From NCBI RefSeq assembly GCF_001956695.1, contig NZ_CP019070.1, positions 930,001 through 994,000 on the forward strand: a DNA stretch of 64,000 nucleotides. Reading direction: 5' to 3'. The notes under the pieces were generated by a model, which did no database searches, was not told the origin of the DNA, and saw only the letters and a program-made list of their open reading frames with translations. This document shows positions 1-8,682 of the stretch, in pieces. Both the position numbers and the translations under genes were made by a program. The DNA comes from Poseidonibacter parvus (lineage in GTDB: Bacteria; Campylobacterota; Campylobacteria; Campylobacterales; Arcobacteraceae). Numbering within the stretch: the first letter of the stretch is position 1; the number at the start of each line of letters is the position of its first letter.

Positions 1-201
1 GGTAGACAAAGACATTTAGGTAAGAGACCACAAACAAGAGGTTCTGCAATGAACCCAATTGATCACCCGCATGGTGGTGGTGAAGGTAAAACTAACTCTG
101 GAAGACATCCTGTTACTCCATGGGGTATGCCAACTAAAGGTTATAAAACTAGAAAGAAAAAAGCTAGTGATAAACTAATCATTTCAAGAAAAAAGAAGTA
201 A
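1..201 (+). CDS. rplB: 50S ribosomal protein L2, 3' part
   Basis: The window opens inside this gene; 66 C-terminal residues and the TAA stop are present. They include the conserved L2 segment with the [13 protein letters not shown] motif, whose histidine lies close to the peptidyl-transferase centre in known ribosomes, and the basic tail. L2 binds 23S rRNA and is needed for subunit association. It is followed after 9 bases by rpsS, the usual S10-operon order. The 5' part lies outside the window. Confidence 0.97.
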   Translation, partial: GRQRHLGKRPQTRGSAMNPIDHPHGGGEGKTNSGRHPVTPWGMPTKGYKTRKKKASDKLIISRKKK

Positions 202-210
202 GGGTTTAAG

Positions 211-486
211 ATGTCAAGATCAATAAAAAAAGGTCCATTTATAGACGCACACTTATTAAAGAAAGTTCAAAAAGCTGTTGAAGCTAATGATAAAAAACCA
301 ATCAAAACTTGGTCAAGAAGATCTATGATCTTACCAGATATGATTGGACTTACTTTTAATGTGCACAATGGAAGAAACTTCGTTCCTGTAAATGTTACAG
401 AGAACCATGTTGGATATAAATTAGGTGAATTTGCACCTACTAGAACGTTTAAGGGCCATAAAGGTTCTGTTCAAAGAAAGGCGTAA
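211..486 (+). CDS. rpsS: 30S ribosomal protein S19
   Basis: 91 residues, the usual length. It begins [12 protein letters not shown], the family signature, and carries the [13 protein letters not shown] segment near the C terminus. S19 pairs with S13 in the head of the small subunit. It sits between rplB and rplV. The start is preceded by an AAGGG-type ribosome binding site. Confidence 0.98.
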   Translation: MSRSIKKGPFIDAHLLKKVQKAVEANDKKPIKTWSRRSMILPDMIGLTFNVHNGRNFVPVNVTENHVGYKLGEFAPTRTFKGHKGSVQRKA

Positions 487-489
487 TTG

Positions 490-822
490 ATGGCAAGAGC
501 AATATTAAAATTTATTAGACTTTCTCCTACAAAAGCAAGATTAATTGCTAGAGAAGTTCAAGGTATGAATGCTGAATATGCAATCGCATCATTAGAATTT
601 ACTCCTAACAAGGCTGCTGGAATTATTTCTAAAGTAATTGCATCTGCTGTAGCAAATGCAGGTTTAGAACCAGAAAATGCTGTTATTACTTCTGCAAGAG
701 TTGATAACGGTCCAGTTCTTAAGAGATTTACTCCAAGAGCAAGAGGAAGTGCTTCTCCAAAGCATAAACCAACTGCACATATTATGATTGAAGTAGCTGC
801 TGCTGAAAAAGGAGACAAGTAA
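490..822 (+). CDS. rplV: 50S ribosomal protein L22
   Basis: 110 residues. The longest reading frame opens with TTG at 487, directly after the rpsS stop, but the ATG at 490 gives the expected [18 protein letters not shown] start. The conserved C-terminal hairpin ([16 protein letters not shown]) lines the nascent-peptide exit tunnel in known ribosomes. The last base of the stop is the first base of rpsC (TAATG), so the two are probably translationally coupled. Confidence 0.97.
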   Translation: MARAILKFIRLSPTKARLIAREVQGMNAEYAIASLEFTPNKAAGIISKVIASAVANAGLEPENAVITSARVDNGPVLKRFTPRARGSASPKHKPTAHIMIEVAAAEKGDK

Positions 823-1520
823 TGGGTCAAAAAGTTAATCCAATAGGTTTAAGATTAGGTATCAATAGAAACTGGGAATCAAGATGGTTTCCAAAATTTT
901 CTACAATGCCAGCAAACGTTTCTGAAGACGATAAAATTAGAAAATTCATTAAAAAAGAATTATACTATGCAGGTGTTGCATCTACTATCGTTGAAAGAAC
1001 TGCTAAAAAAATTAGAGTAACAATCGTTGCTGCTAGACCTGGTATCGTTATCGGTAAAAAAGGTGCAGACGTTGAGAAATTAAAAGCTAATCTTTCTAAA
1101 TTAGTTGGAAAAGAAATTGCTGTTAATATTAAAGAAGAGAGAAAACCACAATTATCTGGTCAACTTTCAGCTGAAAATGTTGCACAACAATTAGAAAGAA
1201 GAGTTGCATTCAGAAGAGCTATGAAAAGAGTTATGCAAAATGCACTTAAAGGCGGAGCTAAAGGTATTAAAGTTTCTGTTTCTGGTAGACTTGGTGGAGC
1301 TGAAATGGCTAGAACTGAGTGGTATTTAGAAGGTAGAGTTCCTTTACATACATTAAGAGCTAGAATTGATTACGGTTTTGCTGAAGCTCATACAACTTAC
1401 GGTTGTATTGGTATTAAAGTTTGGATCTTCAAAGGTGAAGTACTTGCTAAAGGTATTCCAGCTGAAAAAACTGAAGAAGAAAAACCAAAAAGAAGACCAC
1501 AAAAGAGAAGAGGTAAATAA
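822..1520 (+). CDS. rpsC: 30S ribosomal protein S3
   Basis: 232 residues. It begins [20 protein letters not shown], then has a KH RNA-binding domain with the GKKG loop ([12 protein letters not shown], residues about 77-88) and the C-terminal S3 domain ([26 protein letters not shown]). The tail is Lys/Arg/Glu-rich. S3 is part of the mRNA entry channel. It overlaps the rplV stop by one base. Confidence 0.98.
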   Translation: MGQKVNPIGLRLGINRNWESRWFPKFSTMPANVSEDDKIRKFIKKELYYAGVASTIVERTAKKIRVTIVAARPGIVIGKKGADVEKLKANLSKLVGKEIAVNIKEERKPQLSGQLSAENVAQQLERRVAFRRAMKRVMQNALKGGAKGIKVSVSGRLGGAEMARTEWYLEGRVPLHTLRARIDYGFAEAHTTYGCIGIKVWIFKGEVLAKGIPAEKTEEEKPKRRPQKRRGK

Positions 1521-1522
1521 TT

Positions 1523-1948
1523 ATGTTAATGCCTAAAAGAACTAAATATAGAAAAATGATGAAGGGTCGAAATAGAGGTAAAGCTTCTAGAGGAACTTCA
1601 TTAGCATACGGTGATATCGGTCTTAAAGCTGTTGAGCACGGAAGAATTGATTCTAGACAAATCGAAGCTTCAAGAGTTGCAATGACAAGAAAAGTTAAAA
1701 GACAAGCTAAAGTTTGGATTATGGTATTCCCTGACAAGCCTCTTACTGCTAAACCATTAGAAACAAGAATGGGTAAAGGTAAAGGTGCAGTTGATAAATG
1801 GGTAATGAATATCAAGCCAGGTAGAATTTGTTTTGAAATGGCTGGTGTTAGTGATGAGTTAGCAAGAGAAGCTTTAACTTTAGCAATGCACAAATTACCA
1901 TTTAAAACAAAAATTGTAACAAAAGATAGCGAAAATGAACTATACTGA
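1523..1948 (+). CDS. rplP: 50S ribosomal protein L16
   Basis: 141 residues. The start [19 protein letters not shown] aligns with the family start (MLQPKRTKFRKM in E. coli), so the ATG at 1523 is preferred over the one at 1529. L16 lies near the A site and organises tRNA binding. Its 3' end overlaps rpmC by 14 bases in another frame, an arrangement that suggests coupling. Confidence 0.97.
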   Translation: MLMPKRTKYRKMMKGRNRGKASRGTSLAYGDIGLKAVEHGRIDSRQIEASRVAMTRKVKRQAKVWIMVFPDKPLTAKPLETRMGKGKGAVDKWVMNIKPGRICFEMAGVSDELAREALTLAMHKLPFKTKIVTKDSENELY

Positions 1949-2126
1949 TTTAAAAGACAAAAGCTTACAAGAGCTTACGGAATTATTAAAAGAAAAAAAG
2001 GTGCTTCTTTTTGAATTAAAAGCTAAGCTAAAAACTATGCAGTTAACAAACACTTCTGAATTAAGAGTGGCTAAAAAAGATATCGCTAAGATTCAAACAG
2101 CAATTACTGCAGCAAAAGCTAACTAA
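1935..2126 (+). CDS. rpmC: 50S ribosomal protein L29
   Basis: 63 residues, the normal size for this two-helix protein. The conserved core ([28 protein letters not shown]) is present. L29 sits at the tunnel exit, where it helps form the docking site for trigger factor and SRP. It starts inside the end of rplP. Confidence 0.96.
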   Translation: MNYTDLKDKSLQELTELLKEKKVLLFELKAKLKTMQLTNTSELRVAKKDIAKIQTAITAAKAN

Positions 2127-2136
2127 GGATCTATAG

Positions 2137-2388
2137 ATGACACATAAAAGAGAGATTCAAGGTGTAGTGGTAAAAATTTCTGGAGACAAAACAGCTTCTG
2201 TTTTAGTTACTAGACAAGTTATTCACCCAAGATACCACAAAATGGTAAAAAGATTTAAAAAATATTTAGTTCATGACGAAAGAAATGAATTAAAACTTGG
2301 AGATAAAGTTGTAGCTGTTGAGTGTAGACCTTTATCTAAAACTAAATCTTTTAGATTAAAGACGATTGTATCTACAGGAGCTAACTAA
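2137..2388 (+). CDS. rpsQ: 30S ribosomal protein S17
   Basis: 83 residues with an OB fold. The conserved segments [21 protein letters not shown] and [30 protein letters not shown] are visible. S17 is a primary 16S rRNA binder. The stop overlaps the rplN start by one base (TAATG). Confidence 0.97.
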   Translation: MTHKREIQGVVVKISGDKTASVLVTRQVIHPRYHKMVKRFKKYLVHDERNELKLGDKVVAVECRPLSKTKSFRLKTIVSTGAN

Positions 2389-2756
2389 TGATTCAAAGTT
2401 TTACTAGATTAAATGTAGCTGATAATACAGGTGCAAAACAGATCATGTGTATTAAAGTTCTTGGTGGATCTAAGAGAAGATACGCAACTGTTGGTGACGT
2501 TATCGTTGCTTCAGTTAAGAAAGCTTTACCAACTGGTAAAGTTAAAAAAGGTCAAGTTGTTAAAGCAGTAGTTGTTAGAACACATAAAGAAGTTCAAAGA
2601 GAAAATGGTTCTTTAATTAGATTTGATGATAACGCAGCAGTTATCTTAGATGCTAAAAAAGATCCTATTGGAACAAGAATTTTCGGACCAGTTGCTAGAG
2701 AAGTTAGATATTCAGGTTTCATGAAAATCGTTTCACTTGCACCGGAGGTATTATAA
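2388..2756 (+). CDS. rplN: 50S ribosomal protein L14
   Basis: 122 residues, the exact family length. It begins [28 protein letters not shown], and the C terminus keeps [12 protein letters not shown]14 forms an intersubunit bridge. It starts on the last base of rpsQ and is followed by rplX after one base. Confidence 0.98.
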   Translation: MIQSFTRLNVADNTGAKQIMCIKVLGGSKRRYATVGDVIVASVKKALPTGKVKKGQVVKAVVVRTHKEVQRENGSLIRFDDNAAVILDAKKDPIGTRIFGPVAREVRYSGFMKIVSLAPEVL

Positions 2757-2757
2757 T

Positions 2758-2997
2758 ATGGCAATTAAATTAAAAATCAAAAAAGGTGATACTGTAAAAA
2801 TTATCGCTGGAGATGATAAAGGTAAAACTGGAGAAGTTATTCAAGTATTACCTTCTAAGAGACAAGTAATCGTTAAAGATTGCAAAGTAGCTAAGAAAAC
2901 TGTTAAACCTGATCAAGAAAAAAACCCAGATGGTGGTTTTGTTAATAAAGAGATGCCAATGGATATCTCTAATGTAACTAAAGTAGAAGGTGAGTAA
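2758..2997 (+). CDS. rplX: 50S ribosomal protein L24
   Basis: 79 residues. The ATG at 2758 gives [27 protein letters not shown], the KOW motif that opens L24. An upstream in-frame start at 2737 would add seven residues lying inside rplN and is rejected. The GGAGG ribosome binding site at about 2744-2748 fits the chosen start. L24 is an assembly initiator of the large subunit. Confidence 0.96.
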   Translation: MAIKLKIKKGDTVKIIAGDDKGKTGEVIQVLPSKRQVIVKDCKVAKKTVKPDQEKNPDGGFVNKEMPMDISNVTKVEGE

Positions 2998-2998
2998 G

Positions 2999-3547
2999 AT
3001 GGCAGCAAGATTATTAGAAAGATATAAAGCAGAAATTAAACCAGTTTTAGAAACAGAGTTCCCAAAGAACAAAATGTTAACTCCTAAGTTAGACAAAGTA
3101 GTTATCTCTGTTGGTGCTGGTGAAGCAATGAAAGATAGTAAATTAATGCAAAACATTCAAGATACTATCTCTTTAATAGCTGGTCAACAAGCTGTTAAAG
3201 TTATTGCAAAAAAATCTGTTGCTGGATTTAAAGTAAGAGAAGGTTACCCTGTAGGAGTAAAAGTTACTTTAAGAGGTGAACAAATGTACACATTCTTAGA
3301 TAAACTTTGTTCAATCGCATTACCAAGAGTTAAGGATTTTAGAGGACTTAACAGAAATGGTTTTGACGGTAGAGGAAACTTTAACTTTGGTTTAGACGAA
3401 CAATTAATGTTCCCAGAAGTTGTATATGATAACATCATCACAACTCACGGTATGAATATTTCAGTTTCTACAACTGCAACTAATGATGCTGAAGCTTTCA
3501 GATTATTAGAGTTAGTAGGAATTCCATTTACTAAAGGAAGAGCGTAA
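2999..3547 (+). CDS. rplE: 50S ribosomal protein L5
   Basis: 182 residues from the ATG at 2999, one base after the rplX stop. A GTG at 2990 would overlap rplX and is less likely. Conserved L5 features include [11 protein letters not shown], [23 protein letters not shown] and the C-terminal [10 protein letters not shown]5 binds 5S rRNA and contacts the P-site tRNA. The stop overlaps the rpsN start by one base. Confidence 0.97.
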   Translation: MAARLLERYKAEIKPVLETEFPKNKMLTPKLDKVVISVGAGEAMKDSKLMQNIQDTISLIAGQQAVKVIAKKSVAGFKVREGYPVGVKVTLRGEQMYTFLDKLCSIALPRVKDFRGLNRNGFDGRGNFNFGLDEQLMFPEVVYDNIITTHGMNISVSTTATNDAEAFRLLELVGIPFTKGRA

Positions 3548-3732
3548 TGGCAAAGAAATCTATGATTGCAAAACAACAGAGAACTCCTAAGTTCTCTTCA
3601 AGAGCATATACAAGATGTTCTGTTTGTGGTAGACCTCACTCTGTTTACAGAGATTTTGGTTTATGTAGAGTTTGTTTAAGAAAAATGGCTAACGAAGGTT
3701 TATTACCTGGTGTTAGAAAAGCTAGTTGGTAG
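3547..3732 (+). CDS. rpsN: 30S ribosomal protein S14, zinc-binding type
   Basis: 61 residues, the short form of S14 with two CxxC pairs ([20 protein letters not shown]) that bind one zinc ion in the family. The longer zinc-free paralogue is not in this window. S14 lies in the small-subunit head. It begins on the last base of rplE. Confidence 0.98.
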   Translation: MAKKSMIAKQQRTPKFSSRAYTRCSVCGRPHSVYRDFGLCRVCLRKMANEGLLPGVRKASW

Positions 3733-3748
3733 GAGAATTTAAGCTATG

Positions 3749-4144
3749 ATGAATGATATAATCGCAGATGCTTTAACAAGAATTAGAAATGCAGCTCTAA
3801 GAAAATTAGATGTTGCAACATTATTACACTCAAACACTGTAGTTGGCGTTTTAAACGTTTTATTACAAAAAGAGTATATTACTGGATTCAAAGTTATTGA
3901 CGGTAAAAACAACAAAAAGACAATTCAAGTTGAATTGAAGTATGATGACAATGAAAAATCAGTAATTAATGAAATTACTAGAGTTTCTAAGCCTGGAAGA
4001 AGAGTTTACAAAAACGCTTCAGAAATTAAAAGCTTTAAAAATGGATACGGTACAATCATCGTTTCTACTAACAAAGGTGTAATTGCTAACGATGAAGCAT
4101 TTGCAGCTAAAGTTGGTGGCGAAGTTCTTTGTACTGTATGGTAG
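3749..4144 (+). CDS. rpsH: 30S ribosomal protein S8
   Basis: 131 residues from the second of two adjacent ATG codons (3746 and 3749); [15 protein letters not shown] is the family start. The C terminus keeps GGEVLCTVW, close to the usual GGE(I/L)LC(Y/T)VW. In E. coli, S8 represses spc-operon translation; whether it does so here cannot be read from the sequence. Confidence 0.97.
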   Translation: MNDIIADALTRIRNAALRKLDVATLLHSNTVVGVLNVLLQKEYITGFKVIDGKNNKKTIQVELKYDDNEKSVINEITRVSKPGRRVYKNASEIKSFKNGYGTIIVSTNKGVIANDEAFAAKVGGEVLCTVW

Positions 4145-4153
4145 GGAGTAATA

Positions 4154-4687
4154 ATGTCTAGAATTGGTAAAAAACCTATCGCAATTCCAGCTGGAATTGA
4201 AGTATCAGTTAATGGTACTGTTATTGATGTAAAAAAAGGGAACAAAGTTTCTTCAGTTGAAACTCATGGTAGAGTTGGAATTGAAGTTGCTGAAGGTAAC
4301 GTAGTACTTTCTAGAGTTGGAGAAACAAAAGAATCTTCAGCTTTCTGGGGAACTTATAGAGCTTTATTAAGCAATGCAATTGATGGATTAGCTACAGGTT
4401 TTCAAAAATCTTTAGAAATCAATGGTGTTGGTTATAGAGCTGCTGTTAAAGGTAAAGTTTTAGAACTACAATTAGGTTATTCACACCCAATTAATTTCGA
4501 AATCGAAGAAGGTTTAGAAATTACTGTTGAGAAAAACTTAATTCACGTAAAAGGTGCTGACAAACAACAAGTTGGTCAAGCTGCTGCAATTATTAGAGGC
4601 TACAGAAAACCAGAACCGTACAAAGGTAAAGGTGTGAAGTATACTGACGAGCATATCGTTAGAAAAGCCGGAAAAACAGCTAAGTAA
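4154..4687 (+). CDS. rplF: 50S ribosomal protein L6
   Basis: 177 residues with two homologous alpha/beta domains. It begins [17 protein letters not shown]; the C-terminal signature [11 protein letters not shown] is complete. L6 stabilises the sarcin-ricin region. An AGGGAG ribosome binding site precedes the ATG. Confidence 0.98.
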   Translation: MSRIGKKPIAIPAGIEVSVNGTVIDVKKGNKVSSVETHGRVGIEVAEGNVVLSRVGETKESSAFWGTYRALLSNAIDGLATGFQKSLEINGVGYRAAVKGKVLELQLGYSHPINFEIEEGLEITVEKNLIHVKGADKQQVGQAAAIIRGYRKPEPYKGKGVKYTDEHIVRKAGKTAK

Positions 4688-4698
4688 GGTATGACACT

Positions 4699-5058
4699 AT
4701 GAGTAGAGCAAAAGATTTAGCAAAAAAGAATTCATTAAGAATTAAAAGAAAAAAAAGAGTTAGAGGAAATATTTTTGGAACAGCAGAGTTACCAAGAGTT
4801 TCTTTCTTTAAATCTAATAAGTACATTAGTGCGCAAGCAATTAATGATGTTGAAGGTAAAACTTTAGCAGCAGTTAGTTCTCAAACAATGAATTTAAACG
4901 TGAATAAAGAAAATGCAGGAAAAGTAGCAGCAGAATTTGCTGGAACTTTAAAAACTGCAGGAATTGATACAGTAGTATTTGACAGAAATGGTTACCTTTA
5001 TCATGGTGTTGTTGCAGCATTCGCTGACGCACTTAGAGATAACGGTATCAAATTATAA
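4699..5058 (+). CDS. rplR: 50S ribosomal protein L18
   Basis: 119 residues with a basic N terminus ([29 protein letters not shown]) and the family C terminus [20 protein letters not shown]18 binds 5S rRNA together with L5. It lies between rplF and rpsE in standard order. Confidence 0.97.
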   Translation: MSRAKDLAKKNSLRIKRKKRVRGNIFGTAELPRVSFFKSNKYISAQAINDVEGKTLAAVSSQTMNLNVNKENAGKVAAEFAGTLKTAGIDTVVFDRNGYLYHGVVAAFADALRDNGIKL

Positions 5059-5067
5059 GGGTTAATG

Positions 5068-5508
5068 ATGGCAATTAATAGAGAAGACTTTGAAGAAGCA
5101 ATCGTTAAAATTGGTAGAGTTACAAAAGTTGTAAAAGGTGGTAGAAGATTTAGATTTACTGCTTTAGTTGTTGTAGGTGACAAAAAAGGTACTATTGGTT
5201 TTGGAACTGGTAAAGCTAAAGAGGTTCCTGATGCTATTAAAAAAGCATTAGATGACGCTTTTAAATCTTTAATCAAAGTTAATATTCATGGTACTACAAT
5301 TGCTCATGATATTGAACATAAATATAATGCAAGTAAAATCTTACTTAAGCCTGCATCTGAAGGTACAGGACTGATTGCTGGGGGAGCTGCTAGACCAGTT
5401 CTTGAGCTTTCAGGAGTAACAGATATTATTGCGAAATCTTTAGGTTCAAATAATCCAAATAACTTAGTACAAGCTACTGTTGAAGCATTAGCTAGAATTA
5501 AAGGATAG
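5068..5508 (+). CDS. rpsE: 30S ribosomal protein S5
   Basis: 146 residues from the second of two adjacent ATG codons; AAGG at 5057-5060 is better spaced for 5068 than for 5065. The conserved [22 protein letters not shown] and [22 protein letters not shown] segments are present. S5 affects decoding accuracy. The next gene is rplO; no rpmD lies between them, as is usual in Campylobacterota. Confidence 0.97.
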   Translation: MAINREDFEEAIVKIGRVTKVVKGGRRFRFTALVVVGDKKGTIGFGTGKAKEVPDAIKKALDDAFKSLIKVNIHGTTIAHDIEHKYNASKILLKPASEGTGLIAGGAARPVLELSGVTDIIAKSLGSNNPNNLVQATVEALARIKG

Positions 5509-5512
5509 ATTT

Positions 5513-5911
5513 ATGGCATTAAATAATTTACAACCAGCACCAGGTAGTACTAAAAATACTAAAAGAGTTGGTAGAGGTCAAGGTTCAGGAATGGGTAAGA
5601 CTTCTACTAGAGGTCAAAAAGGTCAAAAATCTAGATCTGGATATAAAATCAAGAGACATTTTGAAGGTGGGCAAATGCCTATCCAAAAAAGAATGCCAAA
5701 AATTGGATTCTTTTCAAGAGTTGCAAAACCTTATTCTATCAATGTTGATAAAATCAAGCAAGTTGCAGCTTTAGAAGAAATTACAGTTGAGTCAATCAAG
5801 TCTGTATATAAATTATCTAAATCAGTTGTGAAAGTTAAATTAGTTGGATCAACTGCTAAAGATTTAGCATCAAAGATTAAAGACGAAAACGTTACAACTA
5901 CTGGTAACTAA
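5513..5911 (+). CDS. rplO: 50S ribosomal protein L15
   Basis: 132 residues. The Gly/Lys/Arg-rich N terminus ([28 protein letters not shown]) and [17 protein letters not shown] are typical of L15. L15 is a late assembly protein. It ends two bases before secY, the usual junction. Confidence 0.97.
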   Translation: MALNNLQPAPGSTKNTKRVGRGQGSGMGKTSTRGQKGQKSRSGYKIKRHFEGGQMPIQKRMPKIGFFSRVAKPYSINVDKIKQVAALEEITVESIKSVYKLSKSVVKVKLVGSTAKDLASKIKDENVTTTGN

Positions 5912-5913
5912 CC

Positions 5914-7176
5914 ATGAGTAAAGATCTAATAAATAAGATTCTTATCACATTAGGTTTTATATTTCTTTACAGGTTATTGGCATACGTGCCAGTACCTGGG
6001 GTTAATATAGACGTAGTAAAAGAATTCTTCGATTCAAATGCAAACAATGCATTAGGTCTTGTTAATATGTTCAGTGGTAATGCAGTTGAAAGACTGTCTA
6101 TCATATCACTTGGAATTATGCCTTACATTACAGCTTCAATTATTATGGAATTACTTGCAGCTACTTTCCCCGCACTTGGTAAAATGAAAAAAGAACGAGA
6201 TGGTATGCAAAAATATATGCAAATCATTAGATACGCAACTATTGTTATTACATTAATTCAATCAATTGGTGTTTCAATGGGTCTTAATTCACTAACAGGT
6301 CAAAGTGGTCAAAGTGCTATTTCTATAGATATGGATACATTTGTTGCTGTTTCATCAATTTCGATGTTAACTGGTACTATGCTTCTTATGTGGATTGGTG
6401 AACAAATCACACAAAAAGGTATAGGAAATGGTATTTCATTAATTATCTTCGCTGGTATTGTATCTGCAATTCCTAGTGCAATTGGTGGTACTATTGATTT
6501 AGTTAATAATGGACAAATGAACTTCTTAACAGTTATTGCTATTGTTGTTATTATTTTAGCAACAGTTGGTGCAATTATTTATGTTGAGTTAGGTGAAAGA
6601 AGAGTTCCAGTTTCATATTCAAGAAAAGTAATGATGCAAAACCAAAATAAAAGAGTTATGAATTATATTCCTATTAAGGTTAACCTTGCAGGTGTTATTC
6701 CAGCTATTTTTGCTTCGGCGATTTTAATGTTCCCAGCTACTATTTTACAAGGTTCTCAAAATGAGTATCTTTTAATCGTTGCTGATTACTTAAGTCCTGC
6801 ATCATATACGTTTAATGTATTTATGTTTTTATTTGTTGTTTTCTTTGCATTCTTCTATGCATCGATTACCTTTAATGCAAAAGATATTTCAGAGAATTTA
6901 AAAAAGCAAGGTGGATTTATTCCTGGTATTAGACCAGGAGCAGGTACAGCAGAATTTTTAAATGAAACTGCAAGTAGATTAACATTCTGGGGTGCAATTT
7001 ATTTAGGATTAATTTCAACTGCTCCATGGCTTATTGTTAAAGCTATGGGTGTACCTTTCTACTTTGGAGGGGTTGCTGTACTAATCGTTGTACAAGTTGC
7101 TATTGATACTATGAGAAAAATTGAAGCACAACAATATTCAAATAAATATGAAACGCTTAGTGCGGTTGGTCTATAA
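5914..7176 (+). CDS. secY: Protein translocase subunit SecY
   Basis: 420 residues with about ten membrane segments. SecY forms the protein-conducting channel in the inner membrane with SecE and SecG. The N-terminal RLLAYVPVPGVN and the loop with GERRVPVSYSRK are family features, and GIRPGAGTAEFLN lies before the late cytosolic region. It follows rplO by two bases and precedes map, so membrane insertion is made together with ribosomal proteins. Confidence 0.98.
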   Translation: MSKDLINKILITLGFIFLYRLLAYVPVPGVNIDVVKEFFDSNANNALGLVNMFSGNAVERLSIISLGIMPYITASIIMELLAATFPALGKMKKERDGMQKYMQIIRYATIVITLIQSIGVSMGLNSLTGQSGQSAISIDMDTFVAVSSISMLTGTMLLMWIGEQITQKGIGNGISLIIFAGIVSAIPSAIGGTIDLVNNGQMNFLTVIAIVVIILATVGAIIYVELGERRVPVSYSRKVMMQNQNKRVMNYIPIKVNLAGVIPAIFASAILMFPATILQGSQNEYLLIVADYLSPASYTFNVFMFLFVVFFAFFYASITFNAKDISENLKKQGGFIPGIRPGAGTAEFLNETASRLTFWGAIYLGLISTAPWLIVKAMGVPFYFGGVAVLIVVQVAIDTMRKIEAQQYSNKYETLSAVGL

Positions 7177-7181
7177 ATATT

Positions 7182-7943
7182 ATGGCAATCCCATTAAGAA
7201 AAGCAAATGAAATTGAAAAACTTCGCACTGCAAATATTGCAGTTGCGAAGACTTTAAACCATTTAGCGCAAAACGTTAAAGCTGGTATGACTTTGAAAGA
7301 AGTTGATGCCATGGGTGAAGCATTTTTAGATAATTTAAATGCTAGACCATCTTTTAAGGGCTTATACGGTTTTCCTGCTGCTATTTGTACTTCATTAAAT
7401 GAAGTAATCATTCATGGTATTCCATCAGATGTAGTTTTAAAAGAAGGAGATATCTTAGGTATCGACATTGGAACTGAAATTGATGGTTGGTATGGTGATG
7501 CTGCTATTACAATGCCTATTGGTAAAATATCAAAAGAAGATGAAGATTTAATTGCTTGTGCAAAAGATTCTTTATATCACGCTATTGATTCTATTCATGA
7601 AGGTATGAGATTCAAAGAACTTTCAAAATTGATAGAAGATTTTATTGTAAGCAGAGGTTATCAACCGCTTGTTAGATTCTGTGGACACGGAATTGGAAAA
7701 AAACCTCATGATGAACCTGAAATACCTAATTATATTGGGAATGGAAGTACTAAATCTGGTCCAAAAATAAAAAACGGAATGGTTTTTTGTTTAGAACCAA
7801 TGATTTGTCAAAAGGAAAGAGAACCAGTTATTTTAGATAATAAATGGGATGTTGTTTCTGAAGATGGATTAAGAGGTAGTCATTATGAGCATACAGTTGC
7901 CGTTGTAAACGGAAAAGCAGTAATATTAAGTACAGTAGACTAG
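7182..7943 (+). CDS. map: Methionine aminopeptidase, type I
   Basis: 253 residues. It removes the initiator Met from new proteins whose second residue is small. The metal-ligand pattern is visible: the two aspartates in GIDIGTEIDGWYGDAA, His in CGHGIGKKPHDEP, Glu in FCLEPM and Glu near the C terminus in HYEHTVAV. It lies between secY and infA as in many bacteria. Confidence 0.97.
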   Translation: MAIPLRKANEIEKLRTANIAVAKTLNHLAQNVKAGMTLKEVDAMGEAFLDNLNARPSFKGLYGFPAAICTSLNEVIIHGIPSDVVLKEGDILGIDIGTEIDGWYGDAAITMPIGKISKEDEDLIACAKDSLYHAIDSIHEGMRFKELSKLIEDFIVSRGYQPLVRFCGHGIGKKPHDEPEIPNYIGNGSTKSGPKIKNGMVFCLEPMICQKEREPVILDNKWDVVSEDGLRGSHYEHTVAVVNGKAVILSTVD

Positions 7944-7955
7944 GGAGATAGTAAA

Positions 7956-8174
7956 TTGGCAAAAGATGATGTAATTGTAATTGATGGTAAAGTAACAGAC
8001 GCACTACCAAATGCAATGTTTAAAGTAGAATTAGATAACGGTCATAATGTATTATGTCATATCTCAGGAAAAATGAGAATGCATTATATTAAAATATTAC
8101 CAAATGATAAAGTAAAAGTAGAAATTACTCCTTACTCTTTAGATAAGGGTAGAATCACTCACAGATATAAGTAA
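7956..8174 (+). CDS. infA: Translation initiation factor IF-1, TTG start
   Basis: 72 residues, the exact IF-1 length, with an OB fold. It reads [20 protein letters not shown] and ends [13 protein letters not shown]. The start codon is TTG at 7956, preceded by AGGGAG at 7942-7947; no ATG gives the right N terminus. IF-1 blocks the A site during initiation. It is the last gene of the ribosomal cluster here; rpmJ and rpsM do not follow. Confidence 0.96.
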   Translation: MAKDDVIVIDGKVTDALPNAMFKVELDNGHNVLCHISGKMRMHYIKILPNDKVKVEITPYSLDKGRITHRYK

Positions 8175-8184
8175 TTATATCTTT

Positions 8185-8212
8185 TTAAATAAGGAATTCG
8201 TTCCTTATTTAA
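8185..8212 (+). terminator. Terminator of the ribosomal operon
   Basis: Arms TTAAATAAGGAA (8185-8196) and TTCCTTATTTAA (8201-8212) pair perfectly over 12 bp around a TTCG loop. It lies 10 bases after the infA stop. The downstream T tract is weak (TTTCTTC), but the hairpin is the only strong one in the region. Confidence 0.75.
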
Positions 8213-8266
8213 TTTCTTCAAAAATAAATAATCTACAATATAAAAATTCAAATTAAATATACATAA

Positions 8267-8350
8267 TTATGAAGCAGTAGTTTCAGATATTTCGCGTGCT
8301 TTTAAAAAAGTCATACCAAAGCTATTGCTCCATAAGTTTATATATTTAAA
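8267..8350 (-). pseudogene. Possible coding remnant after the HTH gene
   Basis: A 27-codon stretch open between two stops reads KYINLWSNSFGMTF followed by LKAREISETTAS. It has ordinary amino-acid composition, not the Lys/Asn/Ile/Phe bias of random A+T-rich DNA. It lies directly after, and one frame off from, the HTH gene ending at 8346, and has no start of its own. It may be the old C terminus of that gene or of a lost gene. I do not recognise the family. Confidence 0.3.
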
Positions 8351-8558
8351 TCACTCTATTTTTTGTAATATCTATTTCTTCTTCAATTAATTTTTTTTGT
8401 TTAATCATTGATTCTAAATGCATTTTTAAAATCTCTCTATCTTTATATGATTCTACGATAAACTCATATAGTTTTGGTCTATTCTTTTTCCAATTATGTA
8501 GAGTAGTTTTATTAACATCTAAATCAACTTCTAATTTACGTAAACTAGGTGTTGTCAT
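8346..8558 (-). CDS. Small helix-turn-helix protein
   Basis: 70 residues from the ATG at 8558, which has AGGAAT just upstream; the longer frame from 8624 adds a hydrophobic stretch without a ribosome binding site. Residues about 4-30 (SLRKLEVDLDVNKTTLHNWKKN) look like a helix-turn-helix, followed by a charged helix that could dimerise. It is divergent from the UDG-like gene, and three TTGTACAA palindromes lie between them, so it is a candidate local repressor. I do not recognise a named family. Confidence 0.6.
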   Translation of the reverse strand: MTTPSLRKLEVDLDVNKTTLHNWKKNRPKLYEFIVESYKDREILKMHLESMIKQKKLIEEEIDITKNRVI

Positions 8559-8584
8559 TACGATTCCTGATTTGATTTGAAAGA

Positions 8585-8676
8585 TTGTACAAAATATAAG
8601 GACAAATGTCAATAAAAATATCACATTTGTACAAATTATTGGAACAAATAATCATAAAAGAAAATTTTTTGTACAA
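8585..8676. promoter_or_regulatory. Three TTGTACAA palindromes, 42 bp apart
   Basis: TTGTACAA occurs at 8585-8592, 8627-8634 and 8669-8676. The steps are exactly 42 bp, about four helical turns, so all three face the same side of the DNA. The middle copy extends to ATTTGTACAAAT (8625-8636). A GACA-AA-TGTC repeat lies at 8601-8610, and ATTTGT/ACAAAT arms (8676-8691) span the start of the next gene. The spacing suggests cooperative binding, perhaps by the adjacent HTH protein. Confidence 0.55.
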
Positions 8677-8682
8677 TTTGTA

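Noticed and set aside
558-830. Minus-strand open frame across rplV
   Set aside because: Shadow of a ribosomal protein gene with no signals of its own.
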